Source: Bacillota bacterium
Lineage (GTDB): Bacteria; Bacillota; Clostridia; Acetivibrionales; DSM-1351
DNA: 64,000 nucleotides
Assembly: GCA_023400235.1 (NCBI GenBank)
Contig: JAEXFI010000029.1
Span: 1 to 64,000, forward strand
Direction of reading: 5' to 3'
Numbering within the stretch: the stretch's first letter is position 1; each line of letters begins with the position of its first letter. This document shows positions 17,742 through 26,944 of the stretch, one piece after another. Both the position numbers and the translations under genes were made by a program. Under the pieces are notes generated by a model. It ran no database searches. It was not told the DNA's origin and worked only from the letters and a program-made list of their open reading frames with translations.

Positions 17742-18353
17742 ATGACTAAGCAAGCAAATCTTTACCAAAAGGGCCTGACTGTGAAGGATCTTGTAACAAC
17801 GGGTATTTTCAGCGCACTATTTTTTATCTTTACTATAATCGGTGGCGTTTTCTTTGCCGTAAATCCTGTACTTACATTTTATATGCCAATGGGAAGCGCG
17901 CTTCTTTGCGGCCCGATATATCTGTTGTTGGTCGCTAAAGTACCTAAACGCTGGAATATCACAATCCTCGGTATTATTATGGGGGTTATCTGGTTTGTGA
18001 CAGGGATGCATTGGGCTTTTTCTCTCGGCTATCTGGGCATGAGCATCCTCGCCGAAATTGTTGCGGGCCTTGGGCAATACAAGAGCAAAAAAATAAATAT
18101 GCTGTCTTATATGCTGATGTCACTTGGCGGCGTATTCACTTATGTTGTTTTCTTTGTTGATCCGCAGGGCTGGGCCGGTACGATGCTCAAGAACGGCACG
18201 GAGCAGTCTTATATTGATGAAATGAGCGGCGCAGCTCCGTCCTGGCTGCTGGTCGTTATTATTCTTGGTACACTGCTGATTGCCGCGTTCAGCGCATGGA
18301 TCGGCAGCAAAATGCTGAAAAAACAGTTTGAAAAAGCGGGAATTACTGCATGA
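17742..18353 (+). CDS. ECF transporter S component (Trep_Strep / MptD-like family)
   Basis: 203 residues with about six hydrophobic helices (about 20-45, 50-70, 75-95, 100-120, 130-150, 168-190). The N-terminal block LTVKDLVTTGIFSALFFIF and the length fit the Trep_Strep (TIGR02185-type) substrate-binding S components. The S component binds the substrate in the membrane and is swapped into the energy-coupling module. The ATG at 17742 is used (AAGGAGG 7 bases upstream); an earlier in-frame start lacks a site. First gene of a tight five-gene operon. The substrate is not visible from sequence. Confidence 0.8.
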   Translation: MTKQANLYQKGLTVKDLVTTGIFSALFFIFTIIGGVFFAVNPVLTFYMPMGSALLCGPIYLLLVAKVPKRWNITILGIIMGVIWFVTGMHWAFSLGYLGMSILAEIVAGLGQYKSKKINMLSYMLMSLGGVFTYVVFFVDPQGWAGTMLKNGTEQSYIDEMSGAAPSWLLVVIILGTLLIAAFSAWIGSKMLKKQFEKAGITA

Positions 18354-19072
18354 TGGGCGGTTATCAGCAAAAAGGACTTTGGCTTGACCCAAGAACGAAA
18401 ATACTGCTGCTGCTATTTTCTGTCCTTTCCGCCATGTTTGCCCCCTCTCTCCAATATGAGCTTTGTCTTATAGGTATAATATGTCTTTTAGGGGCTTTAT
18501 GCGGGAAATGGAAGTACGCTTTAAAAGGCGTTGCCTTTTATGCGCTGGCCTATCTTTTTACCATATGGGCAACGGAAAGCATGACAGGAAGCCTGAGAAC
18601 CATGTTCATTGCGTTCCTTGGTCTATTCCATAAAGTATATCCATGTGGGATGTTGGCAGGAATTGTCCTTTCCACAACCAAGGTCAGCGAATTTCTATCT
18701 GCCATGAACCGTATTCATGTGCCGAAAAAGCTTGTCATTCCGCTGGCGGTCATGCTGCGGTATATCCCCACCATTCAGGAAGATTGGCGCTATATTAAGG
18801 ACGCTATGAAAATGCGGGATGTATCCCCGTCCATAAAAGGACTTGTCACCAATCCCGGAATGACCGTAGACTGTATTTATGTTCCCCTGATGATGGCTGC
18901 CTCAAAAGCGGCGGACGAGCTATCCATCGCTTCGGTCACCCGTGGGATTGAAAACCCGCAGCCGCGCACCTGTCTGGTTCAAATCAGATTTGGCCTATTG
19001 GATGCGGCTGCGACGCTCTGCTTTCTTTCCTTCTTTTTGGTGGGATTCTACCTGAAAGGAGTGGTTTCGTAA
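18350..19072 (+). CDS. ECF transporter T component (CbiQ/EcfT family)
   Basis: 240 residues, overlapping the S component by 4 bases (ATGA). Helices at about 15-60, 65-90 and 105-125 and a C-terminal helix at about 215-237. The two coupling-helix motifs that bind the ATPases are seen as KMRDVSPS (about 161-168) and SVTRGIENP (about 194-202, the Ala-Arg-Gly-like motif). The protein links ATP hydrolysis by the A component to toppling of the S component. Confidence 0.85.
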   Translation: MMGGYQQKGLWLDPRTKILLLLFSVLSAMFAPSLQYELCLIGIICLLGALCGKWKYALKGVAFYALAYLFTIWATESMTGSLRTMFIAFLGLFHKVYPCGMLAGIVLSTTKVSEFLSAMNRIHVPKKLVIPLAVMLRYIPTIQEDWRYIKDAMKMRDVSPSIKGLVTNPGMTVDCIYVPLMMAASKAADELSIASVTRGIENPQPRTCLVQIRFGLLDAAATLCFLSFFLVGFYLKGVVS

Positions 19073-20533
19073 ATGATTGAACTGAAAAATGTATCCTTTT
19101 CCTATCAGGGGCAGAAGTATGGAAATCTGCATAATATCAGCCTGAATATCGCGGACGGAGAATGCGTTCTGTTCTGCGGAAGAAGCGGGTGCGGAAAAAC
19201 TACGGTTACCAGGCTGATCAACGGCCTAATTCCACATTTCTATTCGGGAAATCTAGAGGGCGAAGTGCTGATAAACGGTCAGCTTATCCAGGACCTGCCG
19301 ATGTATCAAATATCCCGTCAGGTAGGGTCTGTATTCCAGAACCCTCGCACACAGTTTTTTAATGTGGATTCGGACAGTGAAATTGCCTTTGGTATTGAAA
19401 ATGAGGCCCTCCCCCCAAAGGAATTATCTCTTCGGGTTGAACAGACCACAAAAGAACTGCGGATTCAAAAACTGCGGGGGCGCAATATTTTCGAGCTTTC
19501 CGGCGGAGAAAAACAAAAAATCGCCTTTGCCTCCGTTTACGCAATGAATCCCGGCGTATACCTGCTGGACGAACCGTCCTCTAATCTGGATATGTCCTCC
19601 GTTCATGAACTGCAGGAATATTTGCGGTTTATCAAGGCACAGGGAAAAACAATACTTATAGCGGAGCATCGCCTATATTACCTGATGGATGTGGCTGACC
19701 GCATCATATATCTGGAGCAGGGCAAGATTTCCGGCATTTACACCACAGAGGAATTCAGAAAACTGACCGGCGCACAGCGCAGGCAGATGGGCCTGCGTTC
19801 TACCGACTTGCGGGAGGAACAGCCGGGTTGCCTGAGTGTCCCTGAATCCCCACCGGTGCTGGAGCTGAAAGATATAACCCTTTGCTACAAAAAGCGGAAG
19901 ATTTTGGAGCATATCAGCCTGAAAGCTGCGCAGGGAGAAGTGATTGGCGTAGTCGGACACAATGGAGCCGGAAAAAGCACATTCTCCCGAGCACTATGCG
20001 GGCTCCATAAGGGATGTGAAGGAACCTTTCTCTGGCGGGGAAAATCACAAGGCAGCAAGTCACGGTTACAGACCTCCTATCTGGTAATGCAGGATGTCAA
20101 CTATGAGTTGTTTGCAGAAAGTGTTGAGGCCGAGTGCTCCTTTGGCATCAAAAATCCCGACCGTCAGCTTGTAGAAGACACAATGAAAAAAATAGGACTG
20201 ATTTCCTTTAGGGAGCAACATCCCAACACTCTGTCCGGCGGTCAGAAACAGCGGGTCGCCGTGGCGGTCAGTCTGATATGCGGCAAGGAATTGTTAATTT
20301 TTGATGAACCCACCAGCGGCCTCGATTATGACAGCATGATGCAGGTGGCGGGATTAATCCGGGAGCTTGCCGCTTCCGGGAAAATTATTTTTGTCGTGAC
20401 TCACGACTATGAATTTGTGTGCAGAACCTGTACCCGGGTATTGCATTTTGACGAAGGTGAAATGCCGGACGACTTAGTAGTAAGTAAGCAAAACGAAATG
20501 AAATTACGATCCTTGTTTGAAGTTGGTTCGTGA
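19073..20533 (+). CDS. ECF transporter A component, two fused ABC ATPases
   Basis: 486 residues with two nucleotide-binding domains. First: Walker A GRSGCGKTT (about 35-43), signature LSGGEKQ (about 142), Walker B YLLDEPSSNLD. Second, from about 262: Walker A GHNGAGKST (about 302), signature LSGGQKQ (about 383), Walker B LLIFDEPTSGLD. The fusion replaces the usual EcfA1/EcfA2 pair. It begins directly after the T-component stop with AAAGGAG 11 bases upstream. Both catalytic Glu residues are present, so both sites should hydrolyse ATP. Confidence 0.92.
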   Translation: MIELKNVSFSYQGQKYGNLHNISLNIADGECVLFCGRSGCGKTTVTRLINGLIPHFYSGNLEGEVLINGQLIQDLPMYQISRQVGSVFQNPRTQFFNVDSDSEIAFGIENEALPPKELSLRVEQTTKELRIQKLRGRNIFELSGGEKQKIAFASVYAMNPGVYLLDEPSSNLDMSSVHELQEYLRFIKAQGKTILIAEHRLYYLMDVADRIIYLEQGKISGIYTTEEFRKLTGAQRRQMGLRSTDLREEQPGCLSVPESPPVLELKDITLCYKKRKILEHISLKAAQGEVIGVVGHNGAGKSTFSRALCGLHKGCEGTFLWRGKSQGSKSRLQTSYLVMQDVNYELFAESVEAECSFGIKNPDRQLVEDTMKKIGLISFREQHPNTLSGGQKQRVAVAVSLICGKELLIFDEPTSGLDYDSMMQVAGLIRELAASGKIIFVVTHDYEFVCRTCTRVLHFDEGEMPDDLVVSKQNEMKLRSLFEVGS

Positions 20534-20547
20534 AAGGAGGAAGGGTG

Positions 20548-22314
20548 TTGCGTCTTAAAGAAAAAAATCCTGTATCCCTGCTGCTTCAATTGGCGGGACG
20601 GGATAAATATTATCTGTATTTGTCCGTATTGGTTGCGGTAATCAGCGGATTATGCACAGCGGTTCCGTATTTTGCACTATACCGTCTCATGGACGCGGTA
20701 TTGACGCATACCGGCACACGGCAAGTGATTGCGCAGTGCGCTTTAATAATCTCAGCGGCGGTTGTGGGGCGGTTTACGCTTTTCGGACTGGCAGGTGTGC
20801 TTTCCCATAAGGGTGCTTACGGAGCGCTGTTCCGGGTGCGGTGTATGATTACGGAGCATCTGGCGCGCGTTCCGCTGGGAGCGATTGGAGAACGAAGCAC
20901 CGGTGAGATAAAGACGGTTTTGAACGAAGATATTGAGAAGCTGGAACTGTTTCTGGCACACAATCTGCCGGAGCTTGTGTATTGTCTGGTTGGACCCGTG
21001 GCTATTTTCATCTATCTTGTGACGGTAAATGCCCCGTTGGCACTGATTTCTCTGATACCGCTCATCCTTGCGGTCATCGTTATGGGGATGATGTTCCGGC
21101 GTGCGGGCGGTCTAATGAAACGCGCCAGCCATACCATTACAAGCCTCAATTCTGTGGTTATTGAATACATCGGCGGCATGAAGCTCATTAAGGCTTACAA
21201 CATGGGCAGCCGGTCATTTCAGAAATTCTCAGATGCTATATATGAGGAGAATGATGTCTGGAATGAAATGTCCCGTAAAATGGGACCTCTATATGCTGCT
21301 TTCGTTATCATTGTGGAATGCGGCATGCTTATTATGGTGCCTGTGGGCAGTATGTTCTTTTTAAAGGGTTCCTTTACCGAAAGCGCCTTTCTCCTGTTCA
21401 TGTTTGTCGGCTCCCTGTATTTAACTGAGCTTCGTCCTTTGCAGGAATTAGGCAGCAGCTTCGCCGAGGTGCTGAACGGGCTTCGTAAGGCAAAGGAAAT
21501 TCTGGACATACCCGCTTTTGAAAACGGTGGCGCTTTTCCCCAAAGCTGCAATATTGAGCTGAGAAAGGTTCGCTTTTCTTATGACGGCAGGACGGATGTG
21601 CTCAACGACTGTAACCTGAAGCTCCCGGAGGGGAAAAAGCTGGCGCTTGTAGGCAATTCCGGAGCAGGGAAAAGCACTGTAATTGAGCTGATTTCACGCT
21701 TTTATGATGTGCAGGAGGGCGAAGTCCTGATCGGTGAGAAAAATGTACGGGATATTCATTACGAAACGCTTCTAGAAAATATCTCGATTGTATTTCAGAA
21801 AGCCTTTCTGACTCGCGAAAGTGTATTGGAAAATATACGAATGGGTTCACGGGCGACGCTTGCGCAGGTTCGGGAAGCGGCCAAGGCGGCACAGATTGAT
21901 GATTTTATTATGGGTTTGCCTGAAGGCTACGACACAAAAGTCGGCAGCTTCGGCTCCCGTTTTTCAGGCGGAGAAAAGCAACGGATTGCCATCGCCAGAG
22001 CTATTCTTAAAAATGCCCCCATCCTGATTTTGGATGAGGCTACGTCGGCGGCTGATCCGGAAAATCAAATCGAGATTGACCGGGCCATTGCAAATTTGTG
22101 CAGCGGAAAAACAGTAATTCTCATTGCACACCGTTTGAACGCCGTACGCATGTGCGATCAGGTCGCGGTGATTGAAAATCAAACGATTTCCTGCTCCGGA
22201 ACTCATGAAGAAGTACTGGCGGCCAGCGCCTATTACCAGAAGGTGTGCAATGACTATAAAACGGCACGGCGTATCGAATACCGTCCGGAAGGAGGCCCGG
22301 TTCATGCAGGCTGA
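20548..22314 (+). CDS. ABC transporter half-molecule (exporter fold), first of a pair
   Basis: 588 residues with six helices (about 20-310) and one ABC domain: Walker A VGNSGAGKST, Q-loop VFQKAF, signature FSGGEKQ, Walker B ILILDEATSAAD, H-loop IAHRLN. The type IV exporter fold fits YbtP/IrtA-like proteins. The start is taken as TTG 20548 (AAAGGAGG 7 bases upstream); GTG 20545 is equally possible. It overlaps the next gene by 11 bases, so the two halves probably form a heterodimer. In enterobacteria and mycobacteria such pairs next to AraC regulators import iron chelates despite the exporter fold; direction here is unknown. Confidence 0.85.
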   Translation: MRLKEKNPVSLLLQLAGRDKYYLYLSVLVAVISGLCTAVPYFALYRLMDAVLTHTGTRQVIAQCALIISAAVVGRFTLFGLAGVLSHKGAYGALFRVRCMITEHLARVPLGAIGERSTGEIKTVLNEDIEKLELFLAHNLPELVYCLVGPVAIFIYLVTVNAPLALISLIPLILAVIVMGMMFRRAGGLMKRASHTITSLNSVVIEYIGGMKLIKAYNMGSRSFQKFSDAIYEENDVWNEMSRKMGPLYAAFVIIVECGMLIMVPVGSMFFLKGSFTESAFLLFMFVGSLYLTELRPLQELGSSFAEVLNGLRKAKEILDIPAFENGGAFPQSCNIELRKVRFSYDGRTDVLNDCNLKLPEGKKLALVGNSGAGKSTVIELISRFYDVQEGEVLIGEKNVRDIHYETLLENISIVFQKAFLTRESVLENIRMGSRATLAQVREAAKAAQIDDFIMGLPEGYDTKVGSFGSRFSGGEKQRIAIARAILKNAPILILDEATSAADPENQIEIDRAIANLCSGKTVILIAHRLNAVRMCDQVAVIENQTISCSGTHEEVLAASAYYQKVCNDYKTARRIEYRPEGGPVHAG

Positions 22315-24025
22315 TGCAAATCCCATGAGAAAAAACAAGGATTTTAGGATAGGGCTGGTGCTGAATGTTTTGGAGGGGATTTTATCCGGCAGCAATTTCA
22401 TGCTGCTTTATTCCGTGATGCGGGCGCTGTGGGACGGAAGGCTCGATATGGGCAGGATTGGATTGCTTACCGGTGGGCTGGCGGCAATTTTTATATTGCG
22501 GGTCATCATTTACAGCACCGGCTATGTACGAGCGCAAATAGGCGGTGCCGCGGTCAGCAGGCAAATCCGTCTGTTTCTTGGCGATAAGCTGCGGAGGATA
22601 CCTTTGACCCGTTTTTCGAGGGGGCAGGTGGGCGAGTATATCAATACGCTGACGTCCAACGTAAATAGCTATGAGAAAATTCTGACCCATAAGACCGGGG
22701 ATCTTGCAAAAAACATCGCGCTGTGTGCGATGCTGATCGCATTTGTGAGCAGCATCTGGCTTCCAGCCGGGGGAATCTTGCTTTTTGGAGGGCTGCTCTT
22801 GATTCCGGCTTTACGGCTCTCCTTCCACGCCGTGAACAAATACGGAAACCGAAAGAACGCCATTAGTACGGAAGCGGTCAGCAGTATCGTGGAATATGTA
22901 TCCGGGCTTCAAACACTGCGCTCCTACGGGGTTGGTGGCGTTCGAAACAAGACTACGGTCACGGCAATGAAGGACTTCAGCGATATCAGCTTTCATTATG
23001 AGGCGAAGGTCATTCCAATCGGATTTGCCTACTCCATTTTACTTTGGCTGACCCTGCCTCTAACCATGTGGATGGCTTCTGCTCCATGGATTGGGGAAAC
23101 GCTGGACACGGTCTCCTTTTTGCTTGTGTGTATGCTCCCCTTATTCTTTTCCAAATTGTGCGGAACAATTTTTATTGATCTGACCAGTTATAAAAACCTG
23201 ATGATATCAAAAAAGCAGATTACGGATATAATGCAAGAAAAAGAAGAGCAAGGCGGCAATGCCGAGTTCTCTCCGCTTTCCTTTGACATTGCCATGGAGG
23301 ATGTCTCCTTCTCCTATTTACCGGACGAATCGGTGCTGGCGGGCGTCAGCTTTACGGCGGAGGATGGAAAGCTGACTGCGATCGTGGGAGATTCAGGTTC
23401 CGGGAAATCCACCATTTTAAACCTGATTGCAAAGTACTATGAGCCCCATAGCGGCAGCATTTCTATCGGAGGGCAGCCAGTGAAGGGTGCGCAGACGGCT
23501 CAGATACTCAGGCATATTTCCATGGTGGATCAAGACGTTTTCCTTTTTGACGATACTGTTCGCAACAATGTCCGCTATGCCCGCCCGTCCGCGACGGACG
23601 CCGAGGTGGAAGCCGCGTGCCGGGAGGCAAACTGCGATGGTTTTATTCAAAAGCTGTCAGACGGGTACGAAACAGGAATCGGCGAAAACGGGAACTTTCT
23701 GTCAGGCGGCGAACGCCAGCGGCTGTCTATTGCAAGAGCAATCCTGAAAAACAGTCCGATTCTTCTTCTTGACGAGGCAACCGCTAATTTGGATGTTGAA
23801 AACGAGTTGTTGGTCAAGCAAGCGATTTCCCGACTGCTTTCCTCAAAGAAAACGGTCATTATGATTGCGCATTCGTTGTCTGTTGTGCGCGGCGCAAATC
23901 AGATACTGGTCATCGGCGCAGGGAAAATTCTGGAATCCGGAACACACGCAGAGCTGATTCAAAAGAATGGGAAGTACGCAAAAATGTGCCGTGCGGAAAA
24001 TAGCTCGGTATATCTATTTGATTGA
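22304..24025 (+). CDS. ABC transporter half-molecule (exporter fold), second of a pair
   Basis: 573 residues. The ATG at 22304 follows GGAAGGAGG; a start 44 codons earlier would lie inside the previous gene without a site. Six helices lie in about 15-300; the ATPase shows Walker A VGDSGSGKST, Q-loop MVDQDVF, signature LSGGERQ, Walker B ILLLDEATANLD and H-loop IAHSLS. It is the likely partner of the gene at 20548. Its 3' end overlaps the convergent aldose epimerase gene by 12 bases, which leaves no room for a terminator and is consistent with an inserted cassette. Confidence 0.86.
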   Translation: MQADANPMRKNKDFRIGLVLNVLEGILSGSNFMLLYSVMRALWDGRLDMGRIGLLTGGLAAIFILRVIIYSTGYVRAQIGGAAVSRQIRLFLGDKLRRIPLTRFSRGQVGEYINTLTSNVNSYEKILTHKTGDLAKNIALCAMLIAFVSSIWLPAGGILLFGGLLLIPALRLSFHAVNKYGNRKNAISTEAVSSIVEYVSGLQTLRSYGVGGVRNKTTVTAMKDFSDISFHYEAKVIPIGFAYSILLWLTLPLTMWMASAPWIGETLDTVSFLLVCMLPLFFSKLCGTIFIDLTSYKNLMISKKQITDIMQEKEEQGGNAEFSPLSFDIAMEDVSFSYLPDESVLAGVSFTAEDGKLTAIVGDSGSGKSTILNLIAKYYEPHSGSISIGGQPVKGAQTAQILRHISMVDQDVFLFDDTVRNNVRYARPSATDAEVEAACREANCDGFIQKLSDGYETGIGENGNFLSGGERQRLSIARAILKNSPILLLDEATANLDVENELLVKQAISRLLSSKKTVIMIAHSLSVVRGANQILVIGAGKILESGTHAELIQKNGKYAKMCRAENSSVYLFD

Positions 24026-24859
24026 GAACCTCAGCCAAAACAGCGCCGTTTCTCCCCGGGGCAATACCGAATAACCTCCAGGCATGTTAAGCCCGTTTAC
24101 AGGACCGGTCTGAGGCTCAACACATAAAAAGCCCTTATTGCCTCCGCCGTTATAAAGCACCCACTGCGTAAATTCCGGGGAGACCTGATACAAAATATGT
24201 CCTAAATGTGCAGATTGGTTTTCAGCGGTAAAATAGTCCGAAATCACCTGTCCCTCTGAAGCACAGCCATTCTTGAAACAAAGCTCACGTTCCTTCAAAG
24301 CGCTGAGCTTTCCTGTGGGAAGATGACGTGCATCTCTTTCCCAACACTTTTTTATGGATACCGAAAACTGCTCCGGCGCGGCGAAGCTGGTATGAAAGCC
24401 CAGCAGAACCGGCAGGCTGCTGCTGCCGTCGTTGTGGATTTCTATGTGTTGGGTCAGGCCCCCTTCGTCAATTTCAAAGAATATCTTCATGGAAAAGTCA
24501 AAGGGGAACCATTCCCCTCTGTTTTTTAAAAGGCATACGGCGCTTCTGTCCGTTGCTTCAAGCACATCAAAGGGTGCGTCGTACAGCCTGCCATGCAGAT
24601 GGCTGCCTGTGTGAGGCTCATTCACCGGCAGGTGATATTCTTTTCCCTCGAACAGAAAAATACCGTCCGCAGTCCTGTTTGGCGGGAAAAGCACCGGATT
24701 TCCATACAAACATGGATTTTCCTTCAGCTGTCGGATATTATCCGGTGTGCGTAAAACCGGGAGACCTTTATATTTAAGTGAAATCAAATTAGCTCCGAAA
24801 GACGGCAATATTTCAGCCTCCCAGTCCTCGAACCCTAAGGGTATACAATTTTCAACCAT
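24014..24859 (-). CDS. Aldose 1-epimerase family protein
   Basis: 281 residues with the galactose mutarotase-like beta-sandwich. The two catalytic positions are recognisable: His in HTGSHLHGRLYDAPF (about 82-96) and Glu in FLCVEPQTGPVN (about 239). It interconverts alpha and beta anomers of a sugar or acts on a hexose phosphate. It starts 6 bases after the DUF6259 gene, so it is the last gene of the minus-strand arm of the glycan locus. The family is broad, and the actual sugar cannot be told. Confidence 0.85.
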   Translation of the reverse strand: MVENCIPLGFEDWEAEILPSFGANLISLKYKGLPVLRTPDNIRQLKENPCLYGNPVLFPPNRTADGIFLFEGKEYHLPVNEPHTGSHLHGRLYDAPFDVLEATDRSAVCLLKNRGEWFPFDFSMKIFFEIDEGGLTQHIEIHNDGSSSLPVLLGFHTSFAAPEQFSVSIKKCWERDARHLPTGKLSALKERELCFKNGCASEGQVISDYFTAENQSAHLGHILYQVSPEFTQWVLYNGGGNKGFLCVEPQTGPVNGLNMPGGYSVLPRGETALFWLRFSIK

Positions 24860-24865
24860 AGGCCT

Positions 24866-26854
24866 TCAACCCTTCCAGGGTATGCAGGTCACAGCCTGTG
24901 AAGCCAGCTTTACTACCTGACCGCAGGCTGTGAATTCCACAGGCATGTCCGAATCGTTCCAGAGTACCAGCAGGATTTGTCCGTCTGCATTTTCATACTG
25001 AGTCATGCGCACTTTTTCCGGTAAAGCGGGAGTATGCCTGCACACAAAACGCCCTCTGTAGAAATAACCGCTGTACCTTTCCTTCAGCTCCAGCAGCTTT
25101 TTAACATAGGCTGCATACTCGGATAAATCACTGATTATGGACTTCCTGCCCCGGTATATGGAGACATCAAACCGGAAACCATAGGCAAACGAATAGTTGA
25201 GTATCCTTTTGAAATCGTCCCGGTCATCATGCAGAAATCGGTCCGACATGATGGGCTCTGGAAAAGTCCTCAGAAACATTTCCGGGAAAGAAGTCTCGCC
25301 ATAGAAATTACCGTACTGGCAGCCATGATGGTAATGAACGTGAGGTGCAAAAGCATCAACACACTGCTCGGTTCCGTAAGCCACTTCCGGTCCGCACAGC
25401 TTCACTATGGCATCCATATTCTCAATTCGCCATTTGGCCTCGGTATCTCCGCGTTTTCCATGCTTATGGGTTTCATCGAAGCAGATTTTCGGCATATGCC
25501 CCCCCATTTGGTCATAAAATATAGAGTCGGGGCCGAAGGAAAGCTTTGTCCTTCCATTCTCCAGCAGTTTCTCCTGCCACTGGTCCGTTGCCTGACAGGC
25601 CGATATAAAGCTCTTATAGCCGTGGCTCCTCAGCAGCATGCCATCGTTTGAAAACTGGTAATGCTCGCGGTATTCATTAAGGTCTATATCCTTGCGGCAG
25701 ATCTTCCGGCCGGTTTCCTGGTAATAATCCGTAGTTATATCGATGAGAACCCCATTGGTATACAGTGCTACATGCCCTCCCAGCTGACGCACACGTGCGA
25801 TGGCAGCCTTCAAGCCCTGCTCTCCGCCCAGCTCGGGGTCAGCCTCATAACTGGGATAGCCGTTGTCAAACCGTCCCTTCCACCACCCAAACACCAGCAG
25901 TGTATTGATTCCGTATTTCATACCTTCCTCATAAATACGTGGCAAATCCTCATACCTGAAAAATACTTCACCATACTGGTGCCTCATAATTATTCTCTGC
26001 CAACCCGGCATATCCTGAACCCACTCAGGTTTTTCAGGCACTGAATACCAGTTGTCTCTGGCCCAGTTTCCATAGATATCGGAGCCTGTTCTCCAATCCC
26101 CCTCGTTCAGGGAGACCACAGAGCGTGCACTTTCCAGCATTTCTCCCGGTTGAGCCAGCATATAGTTGGAAATTGAAAGAATAAACCTTGGATAGCCATT
26201 TCGTGGATTCAGTCCAGCCGCCAGTGTAGCTGAACGGAATTGGCCGTCGTGGCGGCCCACATACAGGAAATGCCCTCCGCTTTCCACACCGGACCAGCAC
26301 ATTGCCGCATCGCAGGGATACTGCACCATATTCCATATCTCATTGTAGTCTGCCGCCATATACTCGCTGTGTGACTTTTTAAGAGCTTCCCATGGGTTTA
26401 TGATTTTTTCCCCCAGCCCATTCATTTTATAATAGATGTCCTGCTCACGCTCAAGGGAGGCAATTGCGGAAAGCTCCACAAAGGGCAGCTGCAGCTCATT
26501 TAGCCTTGCTCCGCTTTGGTTGTCCACTTCGGCCCACATCTCCAGAGATTCATAAGTATTTACCGCAGCCCTGATATGGATTATTAGCTTGGTATCAAAT
26601 ATCCGTCCGTCATCACCTGTAAGCTGAGGATAACTTACAATAATTTCATCTTTAAATTTTTCTGCAGTACCTGTTTGCGTTGAAGAACGTATTGTCATGG
26701 ACCTGTAATATCCATCGTCCATGTGACAGCGCCAAAAATCAGCCTGCTCAGTATTCTCCAGCGGAAGCCCCTCTGCCGACCAAATTACCCGGCTTCCGTC
26801 ACGGCTTACCTGAAACTGCAATTTACCTGCTTTCAACGTTTCGTATTGATGCAT
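24866..26854 (-). CDS. DUF6259-type glycoside-hydrolase-like protein
   Basis: 662 residues without a signal peptide. An N-terminal beta-sandwich (about 1-250) precedes a TIM-barrel-like region (about 270-560) with a run of Trp/Asp/Glu-rich strand ends (NTLLVFGWWKGRFDNGYP, ALYTNGVLID, GPDSIFYDQMGGHMPKICFD, GPEVAYGTEQCVDAF) and a C-terminal beta domain. The overall pattern fits the DUF6259 family, related to alpha-galactosidase/GH-D-like barrels. Candidate acids are Asp in FYDQ and Glu in GTEQ; I infer but cannot prove glycosidase activity. GGAGG precedes the ATG by 10 bases. It follows the binding protein in one operon, so it probably acts on imported oligosaccharides in the cytoplasm. Confidence 0.72.
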   Translation of the reverse strand: MHQYETLKAGKLQFQVSRDGSRVIWSAEGLPLENTEQADFWRCHMDDGYYRSMTIRSSTQTGTAEKFKDEIIVSYPQLTGDDGRIFDTKLIIHIRAAVNTYESLEMWAEVDNQSGARLNELQLPFVELSAIASLEREQDIYYKMNGLGEKIINPWEALKKSHSEYMAADYNEIWNMVQYPCDAAMCWSGVESGGHFLYVGRHDGQFRSATLAAGLNPRNGYPRFILSISNYMLAQPGEMLESARSVVSLNEGDWRTGSDIYGNWARDNWYSVPEKPEWVQDMPGWQRIIMRHQYGEVFFRYEDLPRIYEEGMKYGINTLLVFGWWKGRFDNGYPSYEADPELGGEQGLKAAIARVRQLGGHVALYTNGVLIDITTDYYQETGRKICRKDIDLNEYREHYQFSNDGMLLRSHGYKSFISACQATDQWQEKLLENGRTKLSFGPDSIFYDQMGGHMPKICFDETHKHGKRGDTEAKWRIENMDAIVKLCGPEVAYGTEQCVDAFAPHVHYHHGCQYGNFYGETSFPEMFLRTFPEPIMSDRFLHDDRDDFKRILNYSFAYGFRFDVSIYRGRKSIISDLSEYAAYVKKLLELKERYSGYFYRGRFVCRHTPALPEKVRMTQYENADGQILLVLWNDSDMPVEFTACGQVVKLASQAVTCIPWKG

Positions 26855-26894
26855 GTTTTATTATCCTCCAATATTTTCACAGGACAGGCTTTTA

Positions 26895-26931
26895 TCAAAC
26901 GTGGCTGTAATTCTGATACAGCCACGTTTGA
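26895..26931 (-). terminator. Perfect 15-bp hairpin after the binding-protein gene
   Basis: TCAAACGTGGCTGTA pairs with TACAGCCACGTTTGA around a 7-base loop. On the minus strand no T-run follows. It sits between the solute-binding gene and its downstream neighbour, a usual place for an attenuating or mRNA-stabilising hairpin that keeps binding protein in excess. Confidence 0.7.
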
Positions 26932-26944
26932 CTAAATACCCTGT

